Source: Pleurotus djamor (Eukaryota; Basidiomycota; Agaricomycetes; Agaricales; Pleurotaceae). From it: a stretch of 64,000 nt of DNA. Location: assembly GCA_029747585.1 (NCBI GenBank), contig JAPEVF010000123.1:1-64000 (forward strand), given 5' to 3'. A model generated the notes under the pieces. The model saw only the letters and a program-made list of their open reading frames with translations, was not told where the DNA came from and did not search any database. Positions 24,024 to 36,440 of this stretch are shown here, piece after piece. How positions within the stretch are numbered: the stretch's first letter is position 1; each line of letters begins with the position of its first letter. The position numbers were made by a program, and so were the translations under genes.

Positions 24024-26193
24024 ACCCAAAGCTTCCGTGCCTAACCTATTTCTTAATCTGCCTTGGGACATCGAACTCTTTTCTCCAACTTCGAACTCTT
24101 TTATAATGCCCACCTTATCGGACTCTACGCTACTTTCGATGCCACTCACCTTGCTTCCCTCCCATCCATACCTTCGTTGGACTCATGATGACTGAACACA
24201 AACAATTACCAATTTCTGTAGCTTATAGTTCGTACTGCTCGTACTCTTCCCTTCAATTCCGCTTGTTTGCCATGCGAAGGCACGAGCCGAATTTTGTTGG
24301 ACACTTTCTCCGCTTGTCGTAATGCACCCTAATGATCTACTTCTCTTTCTGCGACATTGATTATTTTTACTGTCCTTCTGTTCGTCCCCGAACCTCTGTC
24401 CTTTCGTGTTTATACCCTTCTTCAGTCCTTCGACGTCAGTTACCCATACCAGAACTAACTTTTGTTCCGTCCGTAGCAAATCTATAAATAATCCAAAGGC
24501 GCTACGCCGACGTCAGTTTGCAATTCAGAGAACGTAAACGATCCATTCCGTGATATTCAGCGGTGGATGTACGGCTTTCGATGGAACGTAAGTGATACCT
24601 TATGACCGACTCATGTGGGTGCATGTTGTTCACTGTTCTGTCCATATGCCGCTTGAACATATCGCCACTTGGTCGTCTCCCATGCAGCAAGGGAAGCCGA
24701 TATGGGCCAATTCACAAACAGTAAGCGTCACTTCAAGGTACTAGTGGCGCCATAAGGTTAAGAGCTTGGAGCGAGCTCAGATCGATTGATGGGCCGTGGT
24801 TGGGTATTCAAGCCGAGCTGAAGCGAGAAGTGAACCAGAACCATGTTTTCAAAAGGCCATGGAGGCCAAGGTACGCCGTGGTGGGGATTGGGCGGGATCG
24901 GGCGGCGAACTTGAGTGAAAATGATAGTGGGTCCGCCACTGAATATCGGTTGTAGCACTTGGGAAACATAAGTAGTAGATAATTCGTTGGAATATTTACC
25001 CGACGGACGAACCGAATCGCCTACTGAGAGATCCTGTCTTGCACACGTTATTTGAAGAAATTCATGTGAGTGCAATTGCTACCGCGGCGGAGATGGATAG
25101 GATACTCGAAGTCGGTTAGTGGTCCAAAGAGCGTGGTGAACAGCTTCATGGGAGAAGTCGCTACGGAGACATCAGTGATCGATGTGGTGTGGATAGAGAG
25201 GTCGAGCTTACTCCAAGGATATACATCGACCAATCATCCCTCCGGCGTCCTCGCAATGGACATGTCTTCCGAAAAGGTGTAGTTCATGATGAGATCGCGA
25301 GAAAGGTGGGGAGGCGAGGAGAATCCAAAATGAACACATGGCCAGCGTCAGGGAGAAATGATGTGTATTAGGGTCCTTCCAGCTTGAAAAGAGAAGCGAG
25401 ACGTAAGCGCGATGAGTCTCGCTAGCAGCCTACCACAGCGACGGTCGATGAGGGGATCTGAGAGATGACGAGCACTCGAGAATTTAAAGACTAAGGTTGG
25501 AAGTGATTAGTGCTTGGTCAGTGATTTTCTGGGAAGTATTGTCATTCTATTTATAAAGAAGGGTCAGAAATCTTCGGACGGGCGGTAACCAAGCTGAAAT
25601 AGATGACTGACCAAATAGCTCGGCCATTGTGCATCTCGAATCAAAGATGGAAACATCTAAGCCAGTCAAGCGGAACTGATCGTCATTTGATGGTAGCAAT
25701 TTTGTGGACAATACTGTCTAACGCGCGGCTGAAGATCGTGGGTGTCACACCGTGTCAGACGGCAGAAAAACAACTGAAGGGAAACTCACCGAAATTCCTC
25801 TTCCCAAAGACACATTTATAGCACACGTCCGACTCTGTTCGGATGATCGCCACGGACAAAAGGATTGTTGAAGAGCACAACGGATTCATTTCAAAGCACG
25901 AGCGGCCGAGACATGCAGAGTAGAGGGATGTTCGTCGAGGGATTGAGAATTACCAAGGCCATGTAGAATTTTCACTGGTGCCTTCGAAAGACAAGCTCAA
26001 GCAAGGACGGATCTGCCCAATAAGACATGTCAGTCGAAAATAACTGAAACTCGGGAGTGAAAATGACGATCACTGTCATAACGCAAGTACATTGTTAGAT
26101 GCTCGTACCAAAGCAGAGTACGGTATAAGATGGTCTCCAAAACATTTGGAGGTACCCACGTCCTACACCACCCCCAAAAATCAGCACAGAGAG
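24024..26193. other. Intergenic, 2.2 kb, no gene recognised
   Basis: Only frames shorter than about 105 codons, on both strands, without motifs or convincing splice continuation. No RNA gene was recognised. Confidence 0.45.
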
Positions 26194-26562
26194 ATGAGCG
26201 AAGGCCAGGAGATACACCGTCAACCAGCCGCGCGTGCTAACATGGGTAAGTCCGGTTGTCCAGTTTTTATGTAACTCTCGACGGCGTTGTCTGACAATCT
26301 CGCAGCACCACATGCGTCCAGCAAAGACACGGATCCTTTTGCGAAAGGCGTCAAAGAGGAAGCGGGAAAGCAGACTGTCAAATATGCAATTGAGAATAAA
26401 GAGGAAATCGTACAAAATGGGGAAGATGCCTACGAAGACGCAAAGGCAAAAGCTCAGGTAGGCCAAACGGGGGCTTTGGAGCTTAAACAAATGTTGATTG
26501 ATGTCCTGTTCTTGTAGGGATGGTGGCAGAGGAATTGCGGATGCCTTGGAGGGTCCGTCTAA
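26194..26562 (+). CDS. Small conserved-looking protein of 82 residues with Cys-rich tail
   Basis: Three exons, 26194-26245, 26306-26457 and 26518-26562, all joined in phase by good GT-AG sites. The protein starts MSEGQEIHRQP, continues with a highly charged, probably helical segment (SSKDTDPFAKGVKEEAGK, then YAIENKEEIVQ and DAYEDAKAKA), and ends GWWQRNCGCLGGSV. There is no signal peptide or membrane helix. The aromatic/Cys end could be a lipid- or membrane-contact site, but that is speculation. I do not recognise the family. Support for the gene is the clean splicing and amphipathic composition; a long minus-strand frame over the same bases (26095-26880) cuts across TFIIF exon 4 and is considered a shadow. 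Confidence 0.6.
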
Positions 26563-26728
26563 CTCAGCAGCTCCACGGTGACAGGCGGCGATGCGCCAAA
26601 TATACCCTTGTGATTTGGTTTGGGAAACTAGTAAGATACAGTAATGTAATGGGATCAGAGGGTAAATGTATAACTTTGTGTCTAATGAGTGAGGGTCATC
26701 GAGACAGAGCTTGAGAGGGCAACCTACT

Positions 26729-27935
26729 TTATGATACCTCTTCCATGTCATCGTCATCATCATCTTCCTCGTCGTCCACATTCTCCATGGATATATCTTC
26801 TCCGCCAGCAGCAAGGGACTCCATAAAACCTTCGGGTTTGACCTAAATTGAAATGAGTCATGTCCATCATAGAACATCATACGACGAACTCACCCCGCCG
26901 TCCTTGAAATTATCCTTGAGCTCCCACATTCCATTAAACTCACCACTCCGATGTAGCATAGCGACTTCGCCGAGCACCTCTTTGAGATAGACCTCCGGCT
27001 GTTGGGTTCGCTCTCTGAGAGGCCGAAGCGCCCAGCGCTCGTTTTCGCGGAATAACTGGAAAATGAGATCCAGGAGTTGATTGCGAGGCATACGGGCCAT
27101 ACGCTCGAATGTCCCCTTGACTTGTTTTGGTTTGGCTTTCTGGTGAAGATGAGATAGGATAGAAAGTAAGGTAAGGAAAGCACTCACGATGAGATCACTG
27201 AACGCGCCTCCAGCACCAACACCAACACCACTGCTGAGACGATTGATGCCTCCCCGACCGCCAGACACACCTGCGTCCTCTATCATTCTTATTTGCCGCC
27301 TTGGCGTGTTGTACTTCCTCGTGCGCTCCTTCATCTGTCTACGGTAGCTCTCTGAGAACACAGGCCGTAGGTTGCACTCATGCTTGATTCTCCCAGTGAG
27401 GATCGTCGTTCGCGCCCTCGTGTTAACAGCTTGGTTTCCGGATGGTACAGTTGAGAATGAGGAGTCTTTCGGACGTTCCGCGACCACAATTTGATTTTCG
27501 ACAGCGTCGTTGACCATGTCCAATTCATATTGGTCAGGTTCATTCGCGGCATAGTTGGTCGACGAGGCGAAGACCGGTCGATTAGGATTGAGCGGTGCTT
27601 CTTGGGAATTGTTAGGGTTCTTGTTTGGTGGTAGGAATAAAACTATCCGGGGTGCCTTTCCGTTGGCTCCATTGGCATTGTTATACACCCGGATCGTAGC
27701 GAGGTGAACGTCCTCAGCGTCGATGGCTGCCCAACGTTCCATTAAGAATTTGGGAATCTGACTCGTTCTCAGAACACGCGGACGAGTTGAACGGATTGCG
27801 GCCTACCTTGACCAACCACACTCTGCCGCTTCCTTGGTCCAGCATGAGATGCTCTTCGGGGTCAGGCTGCGTTTCTTCTTCATGAACATCAATGGGTTCG
27901 AAATTCTTCTTATCGTCGTCTACGACTTCCTCCAT
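26729..27935 (-). CDS. TFG2: Transcription initiation factor TFIIF subunit beta (RAP30/Tfg2)
   Basis: Four exons, 27807-27935, 27188-27757, 26894-27139 and 26729-26842, 352 residues. Family blocks appear in order: VWLVKIPKFLMERW near residue 39, the dimerisation region with YELDMVND, the linker ECNLRPVFSESYRRQM followed by NTPRRQIRMIEDAG, and the C-terminal winged helix with KPKQVKGTFERMARMPRNQL, TQQPEVYLKEVLGEVAMLHR and SGEFNGMWELK. With the alpha subunit it forms TFIIF, which holds RNA polymerase II in the preinitiation complex. The tail is strongly acidic (a run of Glu/Asp before EEVS). The ATG at 27935 was preferred because it begins the acidic leader found in fungal homologues; an upstream in-frame ATG at 28001 would add 22 residues. 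Confidence 0.95.
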
Positions 27936-28193
27936 GGTTGAGATATGAGCAGAACGGAAGAGTGCAACACGGTGGTCAAGGACAAAGGCATCGTTGTCCA
28001 CGCGTTACGTAATTATACGAGACAATGCTAGTCAGACTCCCCCCATATTTCAGCAGTGACCAAGAAGGATGTTAAATACGACGACGTAAGATATAAATTA
28101 GTCACAATGGTAGTCAGTACATGATGCAGTGAGAAAAATCCAGTTGGTTATGTGGCAAATCCCATAAATAATGCAAGAAAAGTCCCAAGGAGG

Positions 28194-30021
28194 TCAGTCG
28201 TCTAGCTCAGAAACGAGCTGCAGTCGTTCGTGACAGAGACGAGCAACAACCGCCCCATCAATTGGAATTTCGTTCGATTGGAATCCAGGTGGATACGCAG
28301 GTACCGGCGTGTCTGGATTGGTGAAATAGCTAGAAACTCATGAATCAACGAGATGACTCAAGGCATGGGTGATGGAAGTACGCACTCAGATCCCCAAAAA
28401 CCATAATGAGTGATACCCAGTGCCCGGGCGGTCCATTCATAGTCGAATGCGAACCCACCAGGGTATGTGAACTCGATGATGGTAGATCGAGGCGTTGGGT
28501 TCATCCAGACTAGCGACGTCAGACCATTCCCATGCACGCCCATCATAATCTAAACCTCTGGTCAACCTTTGGATCATAGTAAGATGTAGGGGGACATACC
28601 GTGGTGCGTGCCGCAAGCGTTATTTGCTCACTGCGAGAGAGTTTTTCCATGGAAACCACGTTCACTTCATAGCCATACTGGTCTCGCAACTTGTACAGTT
28701 CTTTAACCAGTTTGTCGTGGTCTGCAGGTATGAGCATTCGACGTCCCCAAGTTTGTCGGCTGATATACGTGATGACTGGTGTAGCTGATGTACTCTCACC
28801 GACGCGCTGGACCGACGTGTCGCCCTGTACGCGAGCTTCGCCGTACTCAGCATCGACACCAGCAAAGCTAACGACAGAATGGCGAATTGTCATCCACCAA
28901 TGGACACTGCCAGGTAGACCGAAAGGAACGGAAGCTATCCGCCCGTATCGTAGGAAATTAAAGCCGTGCATGGCCGCGGAGCGGTCTTCAACGATGACGC
29001 GAGTAAAGACGAAGGGTTTCGTTTGAGAGAGTGCAATGCGGTCGCGAAAATCGTCCACAAACTCGCGGGTGATGGAAGGTGAGGATGATAAAAGAACAAA
29101 CTCATTCATTGCTGAGTAGTCACGCCAGTGGTCGGCGTTCAAATGGGGAAACATGACGCGACGGGGANGGGGGGAGGGTAGTATTCCCAGAGGGCGAGAT
29201 GGAGGGGTCCAATGCAGAATACGTGCGCCAAAACCCAAACCAGAGCTCAGCTGACCAATGGTAGTAATGGGTCACGCTGATTCATTTTCAATGTCAGTTC
29301 AGAGTGCAGTGCATGACCGAAATAAAGAGCGTACAATTGAGGAGGATCATTGACATAGAAAGTAACCCCGTCAATTATCTGGGCATCGTTGCCGAATAGT
29401 TGCTTCGCTCGCTTCGTGCTGATAACCTGGATATCGTCGTCGTCGGGGAGACGGCTGGCAACATGTTCAGGTCCGTTCCAGATGTACTTCGCCTTTGATA
29501 AAATAAGTGATACGTTCGGGACGTGTTGCGGTTCGTCCGAGACGATGAACAGAGTGCCGTTCATCATGTATAGTCTATCGAATATCGACCATCCTAGATG
29601 ACCGTCAGAACCTGGCATGGACCGTTGTGAAACACATACCCGGGACGTGGGCCAGTATTTTTGTCTGTGGCACATGCTTTGTCCCCCATATTAGCCTGTC
29701 TCTGTAAGCCTTTGGCCGGGGTCCCTGGAGTGCTAATTGAACGAGCTCTGGTGGCTTTTGGACGGTGTAATTGAGACCAAAAGGCGCGGTTATCGAAGAC
29801 GAAAAAGAGGAGGCCAACGAAGAAAGCTGCTGAGGCGCGTGGTAGAAAATCACAAGAAGAATCCAAAGGGTCGACACCAGGAATATCTCCCGACCGGTTG
29901 GAGGCGCAATCCCCATCGAAGACGATGTCGAAGAGCAGATTGAAACTGCTGGAATGGTGTCGAACACTTGGTCGTCGCTGTCCGAGACAGGGATGGGCCT
30001 TGTTTGATCGTGGGAACTCAA
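28194..30021 (-). CDS. GT61-like glycosyltransferase (DUF563), type II membrane protein
   Basis: Five exons: 29640-30021, 29335-29593, 28600-29276, 28386-28549 and 28194-28329. They sum to 538 residues only after deleting the n at 29168, which lies in a C-run before PRRVMFPHLN. A membrane anchor (about 20 residues, FLVSTLWILLVIFYH) near residue 50 suggests a Golgi type II protein. The catalytic region has PPQFVTHYYHWSAELWFGFW at the exon 2/3 join, then MMGVHGNGLTSLVWM and PGGFAFDYEWTARALG. These are the hallmarks of the fungal family related to plant beta-1,2-xylosyltransferase and EOGT. Acceptor and donor sugars are unknown. It is divergent from the channel gene across 468 bp. Confidence 0.88.
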
Positions 30022-30489
30022 CGGGCAGAGTCACCCGCCAGTGTCCCCGATGATCTGCACCTCAGTCGCAAGGCACCGACTTTGCCAATCTCTAAAATTG
30101 CACTCCCTTGCCACTATCCATGACGATGTCGAGACGCGTACGGCGTCCCTGACACTTCTCTTTTGGGTCGCCATCAATATTACCACGCAGTCAAGTTCCC
30201 CGACAACCTCGGTGGCTTCATAGTCAAGCGGTATTTCGGGACCACCTGATAGAGAGCACGATCATGAAAGGAAACACAAACTCGCGAGCTTTTATCGTTA
30301 GGACTCTTGGGAAGCAAGGCAGTGCGCATCGAGACGAACCTGGGCGCGGCCAATGTGGTTTATATGTGGGGTCTGGGCAGATGCAGTGGCGAGTCCAATA
30401 ACGTCTTTGCTTTCCTGCGAGTGGGAGATCTGGTGTGTTCATCAATCTAGTTCGTGGTTTCGTTGTGTTCATCTAGGACTTGCAGACGA
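30022..30489. promoter_or_regulatory. Divergent promoter region, GT61 (-) / channel (+)
   Basis: A 468-bp spacer between two divergent start codons, so both promoters must lie here. No TATA-like box stands out. Confidence 0.4.
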
Positions 30490-33400
30490 ATGGCAAGCCA
30501 ACGGCCAGATGAAGAGGCAACCCCAGCTGAAGGAGGCTTGGTACATCTGAGGGAGTTCCTTGGACCAACAGTCAGATGGGTAAACTCACGACTTGATGGG
30601 GTCTACGACATCGAACGAGCCGTTTCTCTCAACAAATCTATGCAATTCAACCGTGACGATGGCACGATTCTCTTCTGCCTGCTCATTTCCTCGGGCCATG
30701 AATTCGTCGCCACCATCTGCGCTGGCACTGGTAGCTACGCTGTTGAAATTAAAACATACAAAACGGGGGACAACGCCATGATGGAGACGTGGAGTTCTCG
30801 CGTCGTTTTCGCGTCTCCAGCCGGTGCCTCTGTGAGGGCAGGGAACTCGTATGCCTCGCTCGATGGGTATATCTCGAACGATGGGGAACGCGCCTTGATT
30901 CACTATGTCGTCGATTACGGAGAATCAATGTGCTATACCACTACCAACAGTGGAAATCGATGGATTCAATCGAGGTTCCCGAAATTCGACTCGTATATGG
31001 TTTCTGGCGATGATGAACATATCTTTTTCACGAGAACAGGAAGGGGTTTGGCGGAAAGTGCTCGCGGGCAAATCATCGAGGCGTACTCTACGAGGACGTG
31101 GAAACTATCTGCTAGTTGGACGTTTGCTTGTCAGCCCGGCTTTAGGCATGGCAATCACTCTATGCTACGTTCTCTCTTCGTCGACAGGGCTATCTGCTGC
31201 GCCTTCGATGCTAGTGGGTCTTTCGATGCCGATCAACGACTCTGTGTCATCGGTCTGTCCAACGGTGACCAGTTTCATATCCAATTGGACCAATATCGAG
31301 CATCTTCGAGCATCTATGTCTCCCCCGATCGACACCACATGGTTCACATACCCGAGGATGACGGACAAATAATGTACTGGGACTTGAAGAAGCCAACTTA
31401 TGAACCTCTGTTCACTTCCGAGCTCCCAAAGGTTGAGAAGGCCAGTAGATGGGTGCATCGCATCAACGGGAAGGATACGGTTGTTCGTAGTTCGATGCAC
31501 AAGCAAGTACGGTACTGCCGCTTCTCGCCCAAAGGGGAGGTAGTCACTGTCGCAGTCGGCAACGACTATTGCGTTGTCATCAATTCGTTCCTTACGCACA
31601 ACTTTCAACTCGTCTACCAGAAGTTTTTCAACCACGAGTTATATCCTGGTTGGGTTATCATGAGCATTGAGATCAGTGACGGAAGAGGTGTCTCCGTCAT
31701 TGGCGCTGTTCCCAACAAGGGGGACGAGGCAGGCGTATTCGGTCTATTGGCGTCGTTCGTTGTCGTCCCGGATGCCTACGATGAGATACGGGAATTAGAG
31801 GAGCACTTCGATAATGCTGAGAGCAATATCAGCCTTGTTGCAGAAGGTGGTGGAACCGAACTACATCGCTGGGTCATCACAGACGGCACTCTCGAGCATG
31901 ACGCTGGACCGACCGTCGTCATGACGGAATCCGACCGCACACAGCAATCAAAGTTGGATCTGGCCATGTTTCGCAACCAGTATGCAACTTCGCCTGCCCA
32001 GCCGGTTCAGTCTCGTATCACCCACCTTCTGACCGTAAACTATCCCTGGAGTCGCACTGCGCAAACATCCATTTTCCTGCTTCGCATGAAGAGCACACAC
32101 TACGTTGTCGCTGTTGGAAGCCCATCCATTGACGGACTCCAGCCCGAAATTACTCGGGTTCTTTACGTTTCCGATTTCTCCTCTCAATATCACCCAGATC
32201 AGCTCGAAATCGTCCAAGTTGGCAAGCAGCTTATCCTCAAAGTTGCCAGTCCGCACGATGGGGCATATTCTGGCGTCCAATTTCCTTTGCGTCACATCAC
32301 TGTAATCGGTCATCATTTTATGAAATTCGATGCTGAATACGACTTGTTTATCATGAAAACATCCTCCCACGTAGTCATGCCCTCGGGATGGAGTATCACG
32401 CCCAATACCGCTATCATCTCTACCGCCAACTTTGCCGCATATTTTCCTCCCAGATACCTCAGCGATGCTACCCATCTGGATTTTGGCTTTCGTCGCAAGT
32501 CCAATTATAATCTAGCAAAATTCATGCTCTGGGTTAGTTATACGCATCGTACCAAACGAAACGACCCATTCTTCGGTGGTGGCGAGCTTATGGATGCGCT
32601 TTGCGAAGCTTACGATGGCGTCTCCGACGATAGAACCTACGATGAGAATGACACCCCATTTCAAAGTCTACTGAGCTGTGCAGCTGACATCGATGCTCTT
32701 TGTCAGAGCACGGCGTTTGTGGACTCCTTTCTGAAGCGGTACCACCAGTCGAAGTCCCTCCTTATAACCAATTCTCAAGCAATCAGCTGCTCGATGCCCT
32801 CACTCTGTCGAGCTCGACCACTTGGCATTTTGTCACTCATGCGACACATGGCTCTCTTTGACTTCCACATACCCAATAACCAGGGAGTCGAAGTTTTCGC
32901 CAAGGCATTGGAACGGAAGGAAAAATTTAGGGTTTGGCTCTATAGACATCCCTATCTGGAGCTCGCCTGGGTCATTATCCTTGGCGTCGCTGCTTTCATT
33001 TTGAGTTTGTTCCGCATCCCCTCCAGCTCTCCTAAGAGCGCCGGGTTGGCCAACTCAAGGACGGTCACGATCCCGCTCGACGGGTTTTGCCTTCACAAAT
33101 ATCGCATTCATGGTTTACCATATGTGATGAGGAACTGGAACTCGGAGCCATCGAGCGTGTTTTACGAGCTTGCTGGTCCTGCGTTCTACAGGTACACGAA
33201 AAAAGCATACCTCCCACTCGGTGCTCGCCCGTATCGCCCGATGACTAACCCTCGCCCCTCTAGTCCTTTCACTAGCTTCGTTGAAGAGGTTCTGCGACTT
33301 GATGACCGCGAATTACAGTTCTCTCTCCTTACCGTAATCTGGTTTGAGAAACTGGTTACCTGGAAGATGGACACGTTCGGGCGGGCGATTCACTTGCAGC

Positions 33401-34875
33401 GCGTTGCTCTTCCGTTACTAGTCAATGTTGCTTTGCAACTGGCCCTCAGTATACTTACGGCTGACGGAAGCCAATCCACTGCAGCCCTTGTCCTCGCCGG
33501 GATTCAACTTGGTGTCATTGCCTTCCTGGCTGTTCAGAAACTTCGTCAAATGCGGGGAACTTGGTTGTTCTTCCGTTCCATATACAATTACTTTGATATC
33601 GGAGCCGTTGCGCTGTCAACTACCATGGCAATTATGGTGCTGACGCGACGCACACCGCCCAGGGCGTTCATAGCCTATTCGATCCCCATACTTTGGGTAG
33701 ATATGATCCTGTCCTCGCGGGTGTTTGAGCAGTCTGGTACACTCATGATATTGCTGACGGAGATGACAAGAGGAGTGCTCCCANTTTTTATGCCTTTTGG
33801 CAACATTCATCGTTGGTTCGTGCGCCTCGCTTACACTGGGATCGTTATTCTGACCGTATCATGCAGGGTTCACCTTCGTTCCTTTCTTTTTATTACAAGC
33901 AGAGAGCCCACCAGACGTTTCCAACCCATTCACCGACTATGGGAGGGCTCTTGGTGAAATGATTACCTTCATGTCAAACGACTTTAATTCTCTCGACCCA
34001 TGGAAAGACGAGTTAGTAACAATCCGTATCCTTCGTGCCATCTTCACCGTCGTCGTCTCCATACTCCTCCTCAATTGTCTCATCGCACTCCTCAATCTCA
34101 AGGTTGAAGCTGCTGATCTCAAAGTACGTGCTCCACGTTTTATTTCGGCCTGCCTTTGCTCATTCCTCAACCTCAGAGTCGGAATATTTGGATTCGCCAA
34201 ATGGCCATGTTGTTGGTAGAGATAGAGAGGGGTCTTCTCACTGACTCGGAACGGCGGCGCCCACATTGGTTTCCCAGGTGGTTCACATATATTCTCACCG
34301 AATCCGAGAGACGAAGATGGCAAGACTTCGTTGATAGGAATCCTCTGGACCTTGGGTATGGCCCAGACGACGGTGATAAAGGCAAAGGTCCTGGAATTCA
34401 ACCTACTACTGTTGCCCCAGCGCCAGGTCCTTCTGGACCCTCGCAGCCTCCGCACAGCGAGGCCAATAAATCAGTGGCGCCTACTCCTCCCACCTCTACT
34501 ATTGTCCCTTCCCCTGACGCTAACCCCTCCGACAAACTGGATGTCCCGACGACTGTTCCAATCTCACCACCAACCCAGGGCGGGAGTGCCACTCAGAGCC
34601 ATTCTCCCCATGTCGCTTCTCCCTCGACCACTGTGGAGAACATCCCTCTTGTACCTTTGAAGTCAACTGTCAGCCAAAGCGCCGCCTCCAAAGAAGCAAG
34701 CTCGTCATCTGATCCATTATCCGTGGACAAATGCCAGATTTGCGACTTGGGAACCACGCTAGTGTGTAGCAGCTGCAAATCTGCTAGGTATTGCTCCACC
34801 GAGCATCAGCTCGTCCATTGGAAGGAACACAAGAAAGTTTGCAAGGGAAAAGGAAAGGTCACAGACACTGCGTAA
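30490..34875 (+). CDS. Large TRP-like ion channel protein with C-terminal MYND zinc finger
   Basis: Three exons, 30490-33815, 33867-34123 and 34177-34875, 1426 residues once the extra n at 33784 is removed. About residues 1-800 are soluble, with propeller-like strands such as YVSPDRHHMVHI and VRYCRFSPKGEVV. Hydrophobic helices follow from about residue 820 (LAWVIILGVAAFILSL) to 1170 (LRAIFTVVVSILLLNCLIAL); the last two plus the loop PPDVSNPFTDYGRALGEM resemble the pore region of fungal TRP/polycystin-type channels. After the post-pore helix (RQMAMLLVEIERGLL), a Pro/Ser-rich linker leads to a MYND finger at about 1379-1421: CQIC, CSSC, YCSTEH, HWKEHKKVC. One normal Cys ligand is His. Linker and finger share one exon with the post-pore helix. 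Gating and ion are unknown. Confidence 0.85.
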
Positions 34876-35038
34876 CGTCGTACAAGTGCTTAACTCTTCA
34901 TAAATGGAATTACAAAGAAATACCAATGTCAATCCTGGCCCTTAGGGACTCTCCTAACTAAGCCAAGAGGCCCAGCAAGTGACTTGTACTTTCATGTGCA
35001 TCTCTCGCTTGTCTCTAGCCACGAACACGCTTATTTCT

Positions 35039-36305
35039 ATGCTCTTCAATATCTTTCGTCGCCCCGCACCACTGCCCCCTGTTTTCGATATCTACAGTCG
35101 ACTTCCTGTGGAATTATGGCTACAAATCTTCCAAGAGATTGCGGATATCAAGCCAAGCCTTCTCTACGTGATGCTTTCTGTCTCGCGCGAAGTCCACAGG
35201 CTCGCTGTACCCATATTCTACGAAGAGGTATCGGTCAGCGTCGGTCCTGATAATAATCAATTCAGCTTTCGGCGTCGCATCAAACAGCTTCGAGCCATAC
35301 TTTGCGATCCGCAGAAACCTTTGGCTTCGTATGTAAAAGCCCTCGCCGTATACCCACCATCAGACACCCAATCAATGAATTCGATCTACAACAACCTCCC
35401 CGCGATCTTAGCCTCTCTCACAAACCTAGAACGCCTTTCTGTGATGATCTTCATACCCGTTACAAGGCACACAATACTCGAGTCCGTCCCCTCATCGGCA
35501 AAGCTCACCCATCTTCACCTACACGGTGAATGGACGGCGAAGAATGTTGAGAACCTACTTAGCCGACAACCGAGCATCCAATCCCTAATACTCAAGCAGA
35601 GCAATAATCCCGGAATGCGATCGCTACCCTCGATCTCCCTGCCCGAGTTGCGTGAATTTGGGTGTTCTAATGCAATGACGGTTACTGCGATAGCTCAAAG
35701 GAGTCGGGGTATCGAGCATCTAATGCTCGATGGCCGTTTCCAGACATTTCGCATAGAGCTTCTCCCCAATCCACTGGCATTCTTTCGCCGGATAGAAACT
35801 CTTAGCATCAGCTGCTTCGATGCGTCAGCGTTTTTATCTGATATTGCCCAGCATCTAGAGGTAGTTCGGTTGATCAAGATAGAATGCCGGGCCATTAAAG
35901 TGAGTGGCAATTGTATCAAAGCATGAACAGTCACCGGTTTTGACGACGAATTCCCTTTTTCCCGTCTAATTCAAGGGTACCATTCGTGCGGAACACTTTG
36001 AATCACTGTCATCTTGTGTCGTTGAGTACATCAACGTATATGGATGGAATCCTGGAGTAGAGTCGACTCCCAGAGCCCATAAGCTCAGGCTTTTTGACAT
36101 GTTTCCTTTGCTTCGGGTGGTTGATTCACCTACGCTTCCATCACCGGCCGTCCGCGTAAACAGACTTGTTCGAGGGACGAGGGATGCACAGCTGGTCATG
36201 CTTCCCACTAGACGAACTTGGTGGGAGCAGTGGTGGCACACCGGTAGCGTTACTTTACCGGAATCAGGAATCACGTCCGATGTAAACGCCGTTCGAACAT
36301 TTTGA
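35039..36305 (+). CDS. F-box protein (D)
   Basis: Two exons, 35039-35899 and 35976-36305, about 396 residues. The N-terminal SRLPVELWLQIFQEIADIKP and VSREVHRLAVPIFYEEV form an F-box-like start, followed by leucine-rich segments (LTHLHLHGEWTAKNVENLL, IQSLILKQSN, IETLSISCFD). The second exon adds 110 residues ending VNAVRTF. An ATG 60 bases upstream (34979) is in frame, but the extension (Cys/Thr-rich) looks untranslated. It ends only 135 bp before the galactokinase start codon. It is not closely related to F-box proteins A, B and E. Substrate unknown. Confidence 0.75.
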
Positions 36306-36345
36306 GCAGCTACTTTCATCCTCTAGTACCCACATAAGTATGGCA

Positions 36346-36362
36346 CGGCTCCCCTCGCACCG
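36346..36362 (+). promoter_or_regulatory. CGG-N11-CCG (Gal4-type) element in the galactokinase promoter
   Basis: CGG at 36346-36348 and CCG at 36360-36362 are separated by exactly 11 bases, the spacing bound by yeast Gal4-type zinc-cluster dimers. It lies 78 bases before the galactokinase ATG. A chance match in a spacer of this size is a few percent, so function is only suggested. Confidence 0.35.
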
Positions 36363-36384
36363 TCTCCGTACCGGTCTTTCCGGC

Positions 36385-36391
36385 TATATAT
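36385..36391 (+). promoter_or_regulatory. TATA box of galactokinase
   Basis: TATATAT about 50 bases before the ATG at 36441. Confidence 0.5.
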
Positions 36392-36440
36392 CCTCTCACA
36401 TATGTCCGCCTGAAGCATTGTGTATCGACTTGGACTGACG

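Noticed and set aside
26095..26880. 261-codon open frame on the minus strand
   Set aside because: It overlaps TFIIF-beta exon 4 in another frame and the small spliced gene on the other strand, and shows no family motif.
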